From Blastocladiella emersonii ATCC 22665 (lineage: Eukaryota > Blastocladiomycota > Blastocladiomycetes > Blastocladiales > Blastocladiaceae), in contig JANHCV010000001.1 in the NCBI GenBank assembly GCA_025594325.1, positions 2,294,001-2,358,000 on the forward strand: 64,000 nt of DNA, written 5' to 3'. Under the pieces are notes generated by a model. It ran no database searches and was not told the origin of the DNA. It worked only from the letters and a program-made list of their open reading frames with translations. Positions 9,951 through 19,222 of this stretch are shown here, piece after piece. The translations under genes were made by a program, and so were the position numbers. How positions within the stretch are numbered: position 1 is the stretch's first letter; every line of letters starts with the position of its first letter.

Positions 9951-11957
9951 TCACAGGGAGCTGGTCGAGGCGTGGTGGACGGGGAAGTGGTGGGGCAGGT
10001 TGGCGAACATCTTGGGGTGCGCGTTCGCCGTCGCCGCGGGCGCGGTCATGTGCATGGGCGCGAGCTGCTGGAGCGGCTGCTGCGGCTGCGACGAGACGAT
10101 GAGCGGGAGCATCTGGGCGGTCGGGCCGGAGGGGATGGCGTTGTAGAGCTGCTGCGAGTCCATGCCGGGCGTCGTGGTGGTGGCGACGGGGAACGCGGTG
10201 GCGCTGTTGGGCGCGACCATGCCGAAGTTGGCGCCGTTGGGCGGGGCGAACGGCTGCACGCCGTGGAGCTGGGTCGGGTGCTGCGGCGGCGTCAGCTGTT
10301 GCTGCTGGAGCTGCTGCTGCATCATGACGGGGGCGGCGGCGGGATCGTCGTAGCCGAGCGACATGCCGGCGAGCTGCGGCGGGAGGAACGAGAGCGACCC
10401 GGACCGCGCGCGCTCGGGCGCAACGACGCTCATAGAGTTGGTGCGGTGGCGCGCCTGCGGGCCGACGAGCGGCGACGGCGCGGTCCCGGCCATGCCGTAC
10501 TGGACCGAGTTGGTGCGCGGGCGGCCGGCGTACGGCTGGAACCGCGGCGACCCGAGCGGCGCCATGGCCGACGCGCCCGGCAGGATCATGGGCGAGGTCG
10601 GGGCCGACGGGGCGGGCGTCAGGAGCGACGCGGCGCTCGACGCGAACTGCGCGCCGACCATGCCCTGCGGCATCAGCGGGGCCGCCGACGCCATCGGGAA
10701 CCCCATGGCGGCGGCATTTTCGGCGGCGCGCTTGGCGTGCACGCTCGCGATCTCCTCCTTGAGCCGCTCGGCGAGCAGCGCCTTGCGACCCGTGGCCTGG
10801 CGGCCGCGCTGGCGCAGCAGGTCCTTGAGCTCGGACACGGTGATGTCGTTGAAATCGACGCGCAGGAGCGCGTCGTCGAGGGCGCGCTCGACCTCGCTCG
10901 TCGACGCGCGCGGCACGGGCGCGAGGAGGGCCTTGCCGCCCTGCTGCGAGTCGGTCATGGACTGGAAGTTACTGCTGACCGAGCGCAGCGACGAGGCCGA
11001 GGACACGGACGACAGCGACGAGATGGACGCCATGGAGTGCAGCGACGCGAACGACGGCGCGTTCTCGAGCGTGTGGCCCATGGCGGGACTCGACATGGCC
11101 ATGGTCATGGCAGGCATCGGCTGGTACACCGGGGCGACAGGCTGCTGGAGGGCCGGGGCCGAGTAGGTCGCGGTGTCGGCGGGGAAAGCGTTGGGCAGCG
11201 TGCTTGTGGCGAGGCCGTTGGACAGCATGAAGGCCTCGGCGGCGCTCTCGAAGGTGAGCATCACGTCCTTGGGCGGGACCGGCGGCGGCGCGATGGCGTC
11301 GGTCGTCGCGGTACTGGACGCGGCGGCGGCAGCAAAGTCCTCGGGGAGCTGGAAGCTCGACGAGAGGGTCAGACCGAGACTCTCGCGGATCACGGTGCGG
11401 TCGCCGAGAGTGCGGCGCTCGCGGCGCAGCGTGCCGGGCGCGGGCGGCGGCTGCAGCACGGGGACGGGCGGGTCGATGACCAGGGTCGAGTCCATGGCGA
11501 AGCCCGACGCGATCGAGTCGAAGCTGGACTGGTGCTGAAGCTGCTGCGGCTGCTGCTGCTGGTGGTGGTCGAGCGACATGGACGAGGCGAGGTCCATGAC
11601 GTCCGAGCCCGTACCCGATGCGGGCGGCGGCGACAGGTGCAGCGCGTCCTCCCAAGCCATGCGGGTGAACGACGCGGGCGGAGCGGCGTGCGCGTCGGCG
11701 GCCGGCGCGGGGACGGGCGCCAAGCCACTTGCGGCGGCATGATGATGGAGAAAGTGCTCGGGCAGAGGCGGCACGGGCGGCGGCGCTACAGGAAGCGAGA
11801 GAGCAACGCGACGGTCAGCGCGCGCATGGGATCGAGCGGCGGCAGAGGAGGGAGGGCGATCCGTACCGTCCAGCAAGAGCTCCTGGCCGGGGAAAAGGGC
11901 CTTGCTCGGCGACGGCAGCGGCGGGAACTGCTGGGCAGTCGGCGTGACGATGCGCAT
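9951..11957 (-). CDS. SAP-domain protein, probable nuclear DNA-binding regulator
   Basis: 668 residues from the ATG at 11957, which sits in a good context (CCCACCATG). One SAP motif is clear about two-fifths of the way from the N terminus: ITVSELKDLLRQRGRQATGR followed by KALLAERLKEE. SAP helices bind AT-rich or scaffold DNA and occur in nuclear factors. A preceding amphipathic stretch (STSEVERALDDALLRVDF) may extend the domain. The rest is disordered, rich in Pro, Ala, Ser, Gln and Met, with no other domain recognised. Frame stays open upstream to 12049 without an ATG. A splice acceptor (TTTCCTGCAG) at 12050 and a GTACGT donor at 12259 suggest a 5' UTR intron, with a TATATG element further upstream. 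The exact molecular role cannot be read from the sequence. Confidence 0.75.
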   Translation of the reverse strand: MRIVTPTAQQFPPLPSPSKALFPGQELLLDGTDRPPSSAAARSHARADRRVALSLPVAPPPVPPLPEHFLHHHAAASGLAPVPAPAADAHAAPPASFTRMAWEDALHLSPPPASGTGSDVMDLASSMSLDHHQQQQPQQLQHQSSFDSIASGFAMDSTLVIDPPVPVLQPPPAPGTLRRERRTLGDRTVIRESLGLTLSSSFQLPEDFAAAAASSTATTDAIAPPPVPPKDVMLTFESAAEAFMLSNGLATSTLPNAFPADTATYSAPALQQPVAPVYQPMPAMTMAMSSPAMGHTLENAPSFASLHSMASISSLSSVSSASSLRSVSSNFQSMTDSQQGGKALLAPVPRASTSEVERALDDALLRVDFNDITVSELKDLLRQRGRQATGRKALLAERLKEEIASVHAKRAAENAAAMGFPMASAAPLMPQGMVGAQFASSAASLLTPAPSAPTSPMILPGASAMAPLGSPRFQPYAGRPRTNSVQYGMAGTAPSPLVGPQARHRTNSMSVVAPERARSGSLSFLPPQLAGMSLGYDDPAAAPVMMQQQLQQQQLTPPQHPTQLHGVQPFAPPNGANFGMVAPNSATAFPVATTTTPGMDSQQLYNAIPSGPTAQMLPLIVSSQPQQPLQQLAPMHMTAPAATANAHPKMFANLPHHFPVHHASTSSL

Positions 11958-12049
11958 GGTGGGGCCGTCTAGTGTAGTCTTGGGCGGGAGGAGGGCCGAC
12001 TGCAGGGAGTCGGAGCGGGGCTGATGAGCGTTCGAGCGAGGAACGGCGT

Positions 12050-12259
12050 CTGCAGGAAAGAACAACCGAAGCGTCCGTCATGTCAGCGATCCAAGTCCAA
12101 GTCGGGAAGGTTCACGAGAGGGTGGCGAGGCGGGCCCAGGCCGCGGCGGCGCCGGCGTGTCCGGAAGCGGCGACCGGCACACGGTGATCCGACCGAGGAC
12201 GAGGCCGATGGCGAGGATGAGGGCGAGTGGTGCGATAGGCGGTCAGGCATGGCACGTAC
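12050..12259 (-). promoter_or_regulatory. Possible 5' UTR intron of the SAP-domain gene
   Basis: On the minus strand a GTACGT donor (12259-12254), a CTGAC branch-like word and a TTTCCTGCAG acceptor bound a 210-nt segment. The first ATG after the acceptor is the one chosen for the SAP gene. A TATATG element at 12328-12322 lies about 65 nt upstream of the donor and could be its TATA box. This is inference from consensus only. Confidence 0.35.
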
Positions 12260-12937
12260 CGAGACGCGCTTCGAAGGGTGGAGGGTGGGCGGCGAGAGGG
12301 AGGACGGACAAGCGGGCCCCCATATATCCTTTAAGCGTGCCGGTCGGTGTGCAGGAGGCAGCGCCGGAATTTGGCAACGCCCTGCGAGCTGGTTCCAACT
12401 ATAGTCCAGCGCACGCGTTTCAGGGACGCGATCCGATCCGACGAAGATGCAGCCGAGGGGTGGGGCCATCGACGAGGACGCGCTCCACGTCGAGGGCGAT
12501 GGATGTCGGTCGCGGACGACGATGGTCGAGCCGACGCCGACACCCCCTCCCGCTGCCCTCAGCATCCCGTTGCATCAAGCGGGCGGGTCGGTGGCCCACG
12601 CGTCCGTCGTCGCCGATGGTGGCGGAGTTCCGTGTGGCGCATCGCCGCGGCGCCGATTGGTCGCACGCGATGCACCACTCGCCGGTCCACCCTGACGTCA
12701 CTCGATTTGGAAGGTGCACGTGCGCGACGATCATCTGGCTTTGCCTTCGTCTGCCGCGCGTCGAGCAAGACAGCGAAGGTCGCGACGCTCATCTCGGATC
12801 GTAGCCACTCCTTGACGTATGCAGCTCTTACAACTTGATGCAACTCGCTCCGCCGCGATCGCTGAACAAGTATCAGCTCGAGGACTCGACTCACGCCTCT
12901 CGCGTGTGCACGCGGTCGCTCATCTAGTCTGCCAGCC
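12260..12937. promoter_or_regulatory. Divergent intergenic region, SAP gene / DBP5-like copy B
   Basis: About 680 nt between two divergent genes. Visible elements are a TATATG on the minus strand (12328-12322) and the decamer TTGATGCAAC at 12835-12844, 94 nt before the helicase start. That word recurs near other starts in this window. Open frames here have no recognisable protein features. Confidence 0.5.
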
Positions 12938-14704
12938 ATGAGTCGCCGCCACCACGCTCCCGCCCCCGCCGCGGGTGCCGCTTCTTCCGCCTGGGGCCAC
13001 GAGGACCCGGTCGAAGTGTCGTGGGCCGAGGTCGACTCTGACGAGGACATGCTCGGGTCCGCGCACGTCGCCACAAATGCCGCGCAGCAGTCCCGCCGCC
13101 GCCGCAACTCGGGCCGCGGAGGACGTTCCGCCGGCCACCAGGCCGAGGGCCGCCCCATGAACCCCGCCGCCGCCGCTCCGCAGGGCGCCGCGCTCGAGAT
13201 CATCCCGCTCAACAACGGGTCGCGCCGCAACAACCGCAAACCCGCTGCGCCCGCGCAGGCACCAGCTGCGCCCTCCTCGCGCCCGTCGTCGTCGCGCGCC
13301 AAGCCCGCCGCTCCTCCGGCCGCGCCGACTGATGACGACGGTGATGTGCCCATTGCCGAGGACGAGGAGGAGCCCCACGTCGGCCTGTACGAGGACTTTG
13401 ACCCGACCGCCATCGCCGTCAAGCTCTTCAACCGCGACGACCCCAACTCGCCGCTCTACTCGGTGAGCCGGTTCGAGGACCTCGGCCTGTACGTTGCTTC
13501 TCGCTTGATTTTACCGTCCACTTCAACTCACTCGTCCAAAACCCGATCGTGTAGTGCCGACAACCTCCTGCGCGGGCTCTACGCCATGAACTTCAACAAG
13601 CCGTCCAAGATCCAGGAGCGCGCCCTGCCGCTCCTCCTGCACAACCCGCCCACCAACCTCATCGCGCAGTCGCAGTCCGGCACGGGCAAGACCGCCGCCT
13701 TTGTCCTCGGCATGCTCGCGCGCTGCGACTACTCCGAGTCGGTCGGCGCGGGCCCGCAGGCCGTCTGCATCGTCAACGCGCGCGAGCTCGCGGTCCAGGT
13801 TGTCGACGTGGTGCGCCAGATGGCCGTGCACACCGAGGCCCGCGTCGCCCTCATCACCGCCGGCGAGTCGTGGCCCTCTGAGGGCGCCCACATCGTCGTC
13901 GGCACCCCGGGCCGCATCCTCGACCTCGCCCAGCGCCGCGCCATCTCGCTCAGCAAGGTCAAGATCCTCGTCGTCGACGAGGCCGACTCGATGCTCTCGG
14001 CCCAGAACCTCGGCACCCAGGCCTCGCGCATCAAGCCGCTCGTGCCCAAGACCGCCCAGATCGTGCTCTTCTCCGCCACCTTCGCCGAGAAGGTGCTCAA
14101 GTTCGCCGAGCGGTTCGCGCCCGAGGCCAACCTCATCACGCTCGCCCGCGAGGAGGTCAAGGTCGACGCGATTGCCCAGTTCGCGCTCGCCGTGCCGCCG
14201 GGCCTCGACCAGAAGATCGCCGCGCTCGACGACATCTACGGCCTGCTGTCGGTCGGCCAGTCCATGGTGTTCGTCGACCGGCGCGATGACGCGTACCGCG
14301 TGGCCAAGGCCATGCAGGACGCCAGCCACGAGGTGGTGGTGCTCACGGGCCAGGACGACCCCGCGGTCCGCGACCAGACCATGGACGCGTTCCGGTCCGG
14401 CCGCGCCAAGGTGCTCATCTCGACCAACGTGGTCGCCCGCGGCATCGACATCCCGCAAGTCAACCTCGTGGTCAACTTCGACGTGCCCAAGTTCCAGAAC
14501 CGCCCCGACTTCGAGTCGTACATGCACCGTATCGGGCGCACCGGCCGGTTCGGCCGCGCCGGCGTCGCCATCAACATCATCGACGGCCGCGAGTCGCAGC
14601 AGATCCTCGACCGGATCATTGACCACTACAAGCTCACGGTGCACCGCATGCCGAATGACTTCGAGGCCATGGAGAAGCTGCTCAAGGAGGTCCAGGCCCG
14701 CTAA
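12938..14704 (+). CDS. DEAD-box RNA helicase, second DBP5/DDX19-like copy (copy B)
   Basis: Exons 12938-13488 and 13555-14704 give 566 residues. A ~150-residue disordered N-terminal region, with a basic SRRRRNSGRGGR patch, is longer than in copy A. The core reads FEDLGLADNLLRGLYAMNF across the splice, then KPSKIQERALPLLLHNPP, SQSGTGKT (I), ARELA (Ia), GTPGR (Ib), DEAD (II), SATF (III), ARGID (V) and HRIGRTGRFGR (VI). The YAMNFNKPSKIQERALPLLLHNPPTNLIAQSQ run is close to yeast and human DBP5. Motif Ib, however, is GTPGR, as in eIF4A-type helicases, whereas DBP5 usually has GTPGT. It may be a diverged nuclear-pore helicase or a specialised paralogue. The single 66-nt intron is a multiple of three with no in-frame stop, so its retention would insert 22 residues next to the Q-motif. 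Confidence 0.85.
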   Translation: MSRRHHAPAPAAGAASSAWGHEDPVEVSWAEVDSDEDMLGSAHVATNAAQQSRRRRNSGRGGRSAGHQAEGRPMNPAAAAPQGAALEIIPLNNGSRRNNRKPAAPAQAPAAPSSRPSSSRAKPAAPPAAPTDDDGDVPIAEDEEEPHVGLYEDFDPTAIAVKLFNRDDPNSPLYSVSRFEDLGLYVASRLILPSTSTHSSKTRSCSADNLLRGLYAMNFNKPSKIQERALPLLLHNPPTNLIAQSQSGTGKTAAFVLGMLARCDYSESVGAGPQAVCIVNARELAVQVVDVVRQMAVHTEARVALITAGESWPSEGAHIVVGTPGRILDLAQRRAISLSKVKILVVDEADSMLSAQNLGTQASRIKPLVPKTAQIVLFSATFAEKVLKFAERFAPEANLITLAREEVKVDAIAQFALAVPPGLDQKIAALDDIYGLLSVGQSMVFVDRRDDAYRVAKAMQDASHEVVVLTGQDDPAVRDQTMDAFRSGRAKVLISTNVVARGIDIPQVNLVVNFDVPKFQNRPDFESYMHRIGRTGRFGRAGVAINIIDGRESQQILDRIIDHYKLTVHRMPNDFEAMEKLLKEVQAR

Positions 14705-14819
14705 TGATTCCCTAGTCCATTGGCGGCCGTGGTCTGAGCGCTGATGCGACGATATATCTGTCCATTCTCAAGGAGGTCCATGCCCGCTGCTCCATCGGTG
14801 ATCGTGGTCTGAGCGCTGA
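14681..14819 (+). repeat. Decayed tandem duplication of the 3' end of DBP5-like copy B
   Basis: The last coding bases and early 3' flank of copy B (14681-14743) recur imperfectly at 14766-14819. Both begin CTCAAGGAGGTCCA and GCCCGCT, and both end in GTGGTCTGAGCGCTGA. The second copy has lost the stop codon and about 10 nt between the blocks. The two copies are separated by about 22 nt. It looks like an old local duplication and has no coding role. Confidence 0.75.
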
Positions 14820-15034
14820 GGAGTTGATGGCCATGGTGGGTGGTGGTGCCCTTCGAGCGAGGCCGCGAGGGGACGACGGGGCGTCGCACAGCAGCGGGCC
14901 AGCTGGCCGGAACCGCTGATCCCTCAACTCCTCCCCTTCCCTCCCTCACCCCGCACAAGACTCTTGCGAAAATTAATCCACACTTTCTGCAACGCATCAA
15001 CGAACCTGCAACCGACGCACCTCTGCCCGCCGCC
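14705..15034. other. Intergenic region, DBP5-like copy B to Aurora
   Basis: 330 nt between two co-directional genes. It holds the duplicated 3' fragment described separately, and then a pyrimidine-rich stretch (14920-14950) and AATTAATCC before the Aurora start. It probably contains the Aurora promoter. Nothing coding was seen. Confidence 0.45.
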
Positions 15035-16209
15035 ATGTCGACCGCGAACCCGAGCAACCCGCCATCACACGGCGCTTCCGCCTCGCAGACGACGCAGTTC
15101 AAGGCGCCCCCGCCGATGCGCAAGGCCAACGCTGCCGCCGCGCGGCCACCATCTACAGTGGCAGCGAGCGGAAACGATGCAGCGCCAAAGGAGCGGTCGT
15201 GGTCGCTGCACGACTTTGACATTGGCAAGCCGCTCGGCAAGGGCAAGTTCGGCCGCGTGTACATGGCGCGCGAGAAGCAGAGCGGGTACATTGTCGCGCT
15301 CAAGATCCTCGTCAAGGAGGAGCTGCAGAAGGAGCGCGTCGAGAACCAGCTGCGCCGCGAGATTGAGATTCAGAGCAACCTGCGGTACGGAGCATCCGGG
15401 TGCTGTCTAGGCGGTGCGGAACGTGCCGGCTGACTCGGGGAGCGTGCGCACTTTGTAGCCACCCCAACATCCTGCGGTTGTACGGCTACTTCTACGACTC
15501 GAAGCGCGTGTACCTGATCCTCGAGTACGCGTCCAAGGGCGAGCTGTACAAGCTGCTCAAGGAGGAGGGCACGTTCGACGTGGTGGCGGCGGCGCGGTAC
15601 ACGGCGCAGCTCGCCAACGCGCTGCTGTACCTGCACTTCAAGAACGTGATCCACCGCGACATGAAGCCCGAGAACATTCTGCTGACGGCCAACGGCACCA
15701 TCAAGCTGTCCGATTTCGGGTGGTCGGTGCACGCGCCCAACTCGCGGCGCACCACGCTGTGCGGGACCATGGACTACCTGTCGCCCGAGGTCGCCGAGAG
15801 CCGGCCGCACGACGCGGCCGTCGACCGGTGGTCGCTCGGCATCCTCCTGTACGAGTTCCTCACGGGCATGCCGCCGTTCGAGGAGAAGTCGCACACGGCC
15901 ACGTTCAAGCGCATCTCGCACGTCGACCTCAAGATCCCCGCCTCGGTCGACCCGCTCGCCGCCGACCTCATCAACAAGCTCCTCGTCCGCGAACCCTCCA
16001 AACGCCTCATGCTCCACGAGGTCCTCGAGCACCCGTTCCTCACCACCTACTGCCCCGACACTCTCGCCGACCTCTACCAGCCCTCGGCGCTCGTCCAGCA
16101 CCTCCGCTCGCTCCGCGGCACCTCTGACGCGGCCGCGGCGAGTGCGAGTTCGAGCTCCGCTATGGCCGTCGACAGCGACAGCGCGTCGGCGACCGCGGTC
16201 GCGCCTTGA
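15035..16209 (+). CDS. Aurora-family serine/threonine kinase
   Basis: Exons 15035-15384 and 15459-16209, 366 residues. A disordered ~60-residue N terminus leads into the kinase domain: glycine loop [13 protein letters not shown]-equivalent [13 protein letters not shown] catalytic loop, DFGWSVHAP and the activation loop [24 protein letters not shown] with RRTTLCGT identifies Aurora; the second Thr is the autophosphorylation site activated by TPX2 or INCENP partners. The usual PPE of Aurora reads SPE, and HRDIKPEN reads HRDMKPEN; both are tolerated changes. The C terminus is a Ser/Ala-rich tail of about 45 residues. Aurora kinases phosphorylate histone H3 Ser10 and kinetochore proteins and control spindle assembly and cytokinesis. 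Most fungi have one Aurora (Ipl1/Ark1). This one cannot be assigned to A or B. Confidence 0.93.
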
Positions 16210-16396
16210 CGGGCCGAGCGCGCCAGTACTTGAAAAACATGATCTTCCTTTTTGCGTTCAACCTCTGGGTCCTGCTGCCGTACGAGGTGACGAACGCGGC
16301 CGGTGGCCGGCCCCTCCACTGCGCCTCTCTTCGGCTCCCTCTCCCATTCCATGAGGCTGCCAGTCGTGGATGTAACTGAATGCAACTGAATGCAAG

Positions 16397-16459
16397 GTAA
16401 ATGTGACCTCAGAAACAACGCTATGGAATGATTCTTACCGGCGAGCGGACCCGTGCCAG
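16397..16459 (+). promoter_or_regulatory. 5' UTR intron of array copy 1, abutting the start codon
   Basis: GTAAAT...GTGCCAG, 63 nt, with the acceptor directly followed by the ATG. The upstream exon ends TGAATGCAAG. Splicing would place an out-of-frame ATG 7 nt before the start (ATGCAAG^ATG). The same arrangement recurs in copies 2 and 3, which is the main support. Confidence 0.6.
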
Positions 16460-17529
16460 ATGCCCATCGTGCACGGCCTGAACATTTTCATCGAGGTGAA
16501 CGGCATCAAGGCCGAGGAGTACAAGGTTGCGACGACGACCCGCGACGACGGCGTTCTCGAGACCCGCTGCGCCATCGAGAGCATCAGCGGCGCCCGGTTC
16601 GGCGCAACCGCGACCAACTTCGGCCATGTCTACCGCGACGTGTGCGCCATGCTCGTCGTCGACGGCAAGCCGACGTTGATTACGAGCTCGTTCCTCTCAG
16701 CGCGCCCCAACGTTCTCGATTTTGCCATCAACTACGGCTCCAAAAAGGTCCCGCTCGTCTTTGCGCCGATGCGCCCCGTCGCTGAGGATGAGCAAGTGGA
16801 TGAACTGGACAAGACGCTGATCAGCAACGACGAGCTGGACGGCGTCGGCCAGATCCGCGTCGAGATCTGGACGGGGCAGCAGCAGGAGTCTCGGCAGACA
16901 ACGACAAACAACCGCAAGCAGGTCATTCTTACCGAGAAGCAGAAGAAGGCGGCCCAGGTCACGCATACGACAAGGTACGGTTCGCTGACTGACCCGCGAA
17001 TTGGCGGACAAACACTAACTGATTGGTGCACTGCAGCTACGGCGAACCCTTCGCCCATTACAGCCGTCCGACCATGATCATGGTGCCCAAGAAGCTGCTC
17101 CACAGCTTCATCTTCGATTACATGAGCCGCGGTACGTTTTCGTTGCCACGTTTCGAGCAAGTACAGTGCTGACCTCGTCCGCGCTTCGGATTAGACATGC
17201 TCGAGGTCCGCAAGTACATTGACACACCCGACGTGACGGCGACCACGCTCGACGTGCCCTCATTGTCCTCGGCCTCGGCGGCTCGAGTCAAGCCCGAGCG
17301 CGGCACGACGCAGTTCATCGACCTCACTGGGCTCGGCAGCGGCGACTCGAGCGCGCACAAGCGCCGCCGCACGAACGAAGGACCGGTCGGTCCGACGCCC
17401 GTCGTCCACCTCGACGACAGCGACGACGAGGAAACCTCGCGTGCGCCGCGCAAGCTGCCCGTCAAGTCGGAGCCGTTGTCCACCGCCAACTCGACCGTGA
17501 TCAGCCTTCTCAGCGACGATGACGATTGA
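16460..17529 (+). CDS. DUF7918-like nuclear protein with SUMO/SIM-type tail, copy 1
   Basis: Exons 16460-16974, 17037-17131 and 17195-17529, 314 residues. Residues 1-~203 form the conserved domain, which I match by eye to the fungal DUF7918 family. Shared signatures are the early IEVNG..AEEYKV, the IGQ/VGQIRVEIW strand and the terminal FIFDYMSRDMLEV (family pattern FxFxYrxxdmLqanGI). No function is known for the family. The tail (from residue 204) is disordered and carries two psi-K-x-E SUMO-acceptor sites (VKPE, K236; VKSE, K294). It also carries hydrophobic-acidic strings like SUMO-interacting motifs (FIDLT, VVHLDDSDDEE, VISLLSDDDD) and a basic KRRR patch. A nuclear, SUMO-linked role is inferred. 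All splice junctions are supported by the other five copies. Confidence 0.85.
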
Positions 17530-17758
17530 GATTCATCGAGGAAACAGAAGCTTTGGTGCCTGTCGCCGCTAGCCCAATATCATATAATTCATCATCGCCG
17601 AAATGCCTGTCGACTCCGTGGACGCGCTGCGCCACACCATGCCGATCAGCTGAGCCGTGGGCTGATTCCCTCATTTTGAAGCCCCCACCTCGTCGCCGAC
17701 ATCGCCTCTCCCGACCCACACACAGTTCATTTCAGAGCTGAATGTAACTTGATGCAAG
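17530..17758 (+). promoter_or_regulatory. Promoter region of array copy 2
   Basis: Non-coding stretch between copy 1 and the 5' UTR exon of copy 2. It ends in TTGATGCAAG immediately before a GTAAAC splice donor, close to the GAATGCAAG of copy 1 and GCATGCAAG of copy 3. No TATA box is evident. Confidence 0.4.
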
Positions 17759-17830
17759 GTAAACACTGAAGCTATTATGTCACATTGGAAGCACCGCGGA
17801 GACTAAATGCGGGTTGCGGCACGGCGGCAG
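17759..17830 (+). promoter_or_regulatory. 5' UTR intron of array copy 2, abutting the start codon
   Basis: GTAAAC...CGGCAG, 72 nt, ending directly at the ATG of copy 2. It contains an in-frame ATG at 17807, which would add eight residues if the intron were retained. Equivalent to the introns before copies 1 and 3. Confidence 0.55.
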
Positions 17831-18904
17831 ATGCCCGTGATTGACAGCTTGAAGGTCTTCGTCGAGGTGAACGGCACCAAGGCCGAGGAGTACAAGGTCG
17901 AGACGACGACCCGCGACGACGGCGTTCTCGAGACCCGCTGCGCCATCGAAAGCATCGCCGGTGCTCCCTTTGGTGCACATGTTTCGAACGTGGGACACGT
18001 CTACCGAAACGTTTGCGCGGTGCTCTACGTCGATGGCAAGTCGACGCTAATCACCAACAACTTCCTAAACTCAACGCCGAACATTATGAATGACGCCATC
18101 CAGTACGGTCCGGGCGGCGCGAAGCGAGCCCCGCTGCTCTTCGCAGTGATGAAGCCAGTTGCCGAGGGCGACGTCGTCAATGATCCAAACCAGACGCTGA
18201 TTGACAACGACGCACTTGACGGCGTCGGTCAGATCCGCGTTGAGATTTGGACCGGTCGGCAGGAAGAGCGACGGGTTGGGTCGTCCTCGTCCTCGTCCAG
18301 TCCACACCGTCAGGTTGTCTTGACCGAGAAGCAGAAGAAGGCTGCTCTTGTCACGCACACGGCGGCGTAGGTTCTTGTTCCTCTGTCGCCCGCGTAGCAA
18401 AAGCTGACTCCTATTCGCTTCCAGATACGGCGCGCCATCCCGCGACTACGTGCCGAGTCGGAAAAGGATGTACAAGCAGAAGCTGATGCACGTCTTTATT
18501 TTCGACTACATGAGCCGCGGTACGCTCTTCTCAAGCGCTTTTGCGAGCACTGCTGACCTCGGAAATTGCGAGTAGACATGCTTGAGGTGCGCAAGTACAT
18601 CGCGACGCCCGACATCACGTCGACCGCGCTTGCCGCTTCCACCCCGACGTCCCCGCCGCCCAAGGTCAAGCCCGAGCGCGGCGCGACGCAAGTGATCGAC
18701 CTGAGCGGCGGCGATGGCGACTCGGCTGTCAGCAAGCGCCGCCGCCCGAACGAGGGACCCGTTCGCCCGACGCCCGTCGTCTACCTCGACGACAGCGACG
18801 ACGAGGAAACCTCGCGGGCGCCGCGCAAGCTGCCCGTCAAGTCGGAGCCGTCGTCCACCGCCAACTCGACCGTGATCAGCCTTCTCAGCGACGATGACGA
18901 GTGA
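17831..18904 (+). CDS. DUF7918-like nuclear protein with SUMO/SIM-type tail, copy 2
   Basis: Exons 17831-18366, 18425-18519 and 18576-18904, 319 residues. It is the closest relative of copy 1: same N-terminal VNGTKAEEYKVETTTRDDG block, VGQIRVEIWTG, KQKKAALVTHT and FIFDYMSRDMLEVRKYI. The tail has psi-K-x-E sites VKPE (K242) and VKSE (K299), SIM-like VIDLS, VVYLDDSDDEE and VISLLSDDDE, and a basic KRRRPNE patch. The 95-nt second exon has the same length and phases as in copies 1, 3, 5 and 6. The start was chosen by alignment with the other copies; an ATG eight codons upstream lies in the putative 5' UTR intron. Function unknown beyond the inferred SUMO link. Confidence 0.85.
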
Positions 18905-19159
18905 ACCGGTTCGCATAGCTATGAGGTGACGTGTTGTTTACCCTCGAGTTTCTGTATCGTCTAATTTGTACATTCTCTCTCCTGGAGCCGCTGGTGCTTG
19001 AAGACGTTTGACGCGAAGGTGAACTTCGCGTTGAGCGCGTCCACGGTGAACCGGGTGACTCACGGGTGACTCCTTCGCGACCAGCGCTTCTCCTCTCCTC
19101 CCTTCGCTCTCATCGTCGTGATTGATAGCGTGTTGAGCCCGAATGTAACCGCATGCAAG
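18905..19159 (+). promoter_or_regulatory. Promoter region of array copy 3
   Basis: Non-coding stretch ending in GAATGTAACCGCATGCAAG before a GTAGCT donor. Compare GAATGTAACTTGATGCAAG before copy 2: the two 19-nt strings differ at only three positions. This points to a shared initiator or 5' UTR element. Confidence 0.45.
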
Positions 19160-19222
19160 GTAGCTGAATTATGAGCACAAGCACTGAGAACGAGTCCTGA
19201 CTGCTGAACCGCCGCCGTGCAG
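19160..19222 (+). promoter_or_regulatory. 5' UTR intron of array copy 3, abutting the start codon
   Basis: GTAGCT...CCGTGCAG, 63 nt, exactly the length of the copy 1 intron, with the acceptor touching the ATG. Splicing again gives ATGCAAG^ATG. Confidence 0.6.

Noticed and set aside
9834-11972. A 712-residue plus-strand open frame opposite the SAP-domain gene
   Set aside because: Gly/Arg/Glu-biased composition typical of antisense GC shadows. The SAP motif lies on the minus strand.
16390-16785. A second, overlapping protein from the upstream ATG of array copy 1
   Set aside because: The frame is open for about 110 codons, but its Arg-rich composition is that of a shadow frame, and it is not similar in copies 2 and 3 beyond what the main frame forces.
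18361-18424. Stop codon (TAG after GCG) truncating array copy 2 at 18368
   Set aside because: The TAG is inside a GTAGGT...TTCCAG intron whose position and phase match the other five copies.
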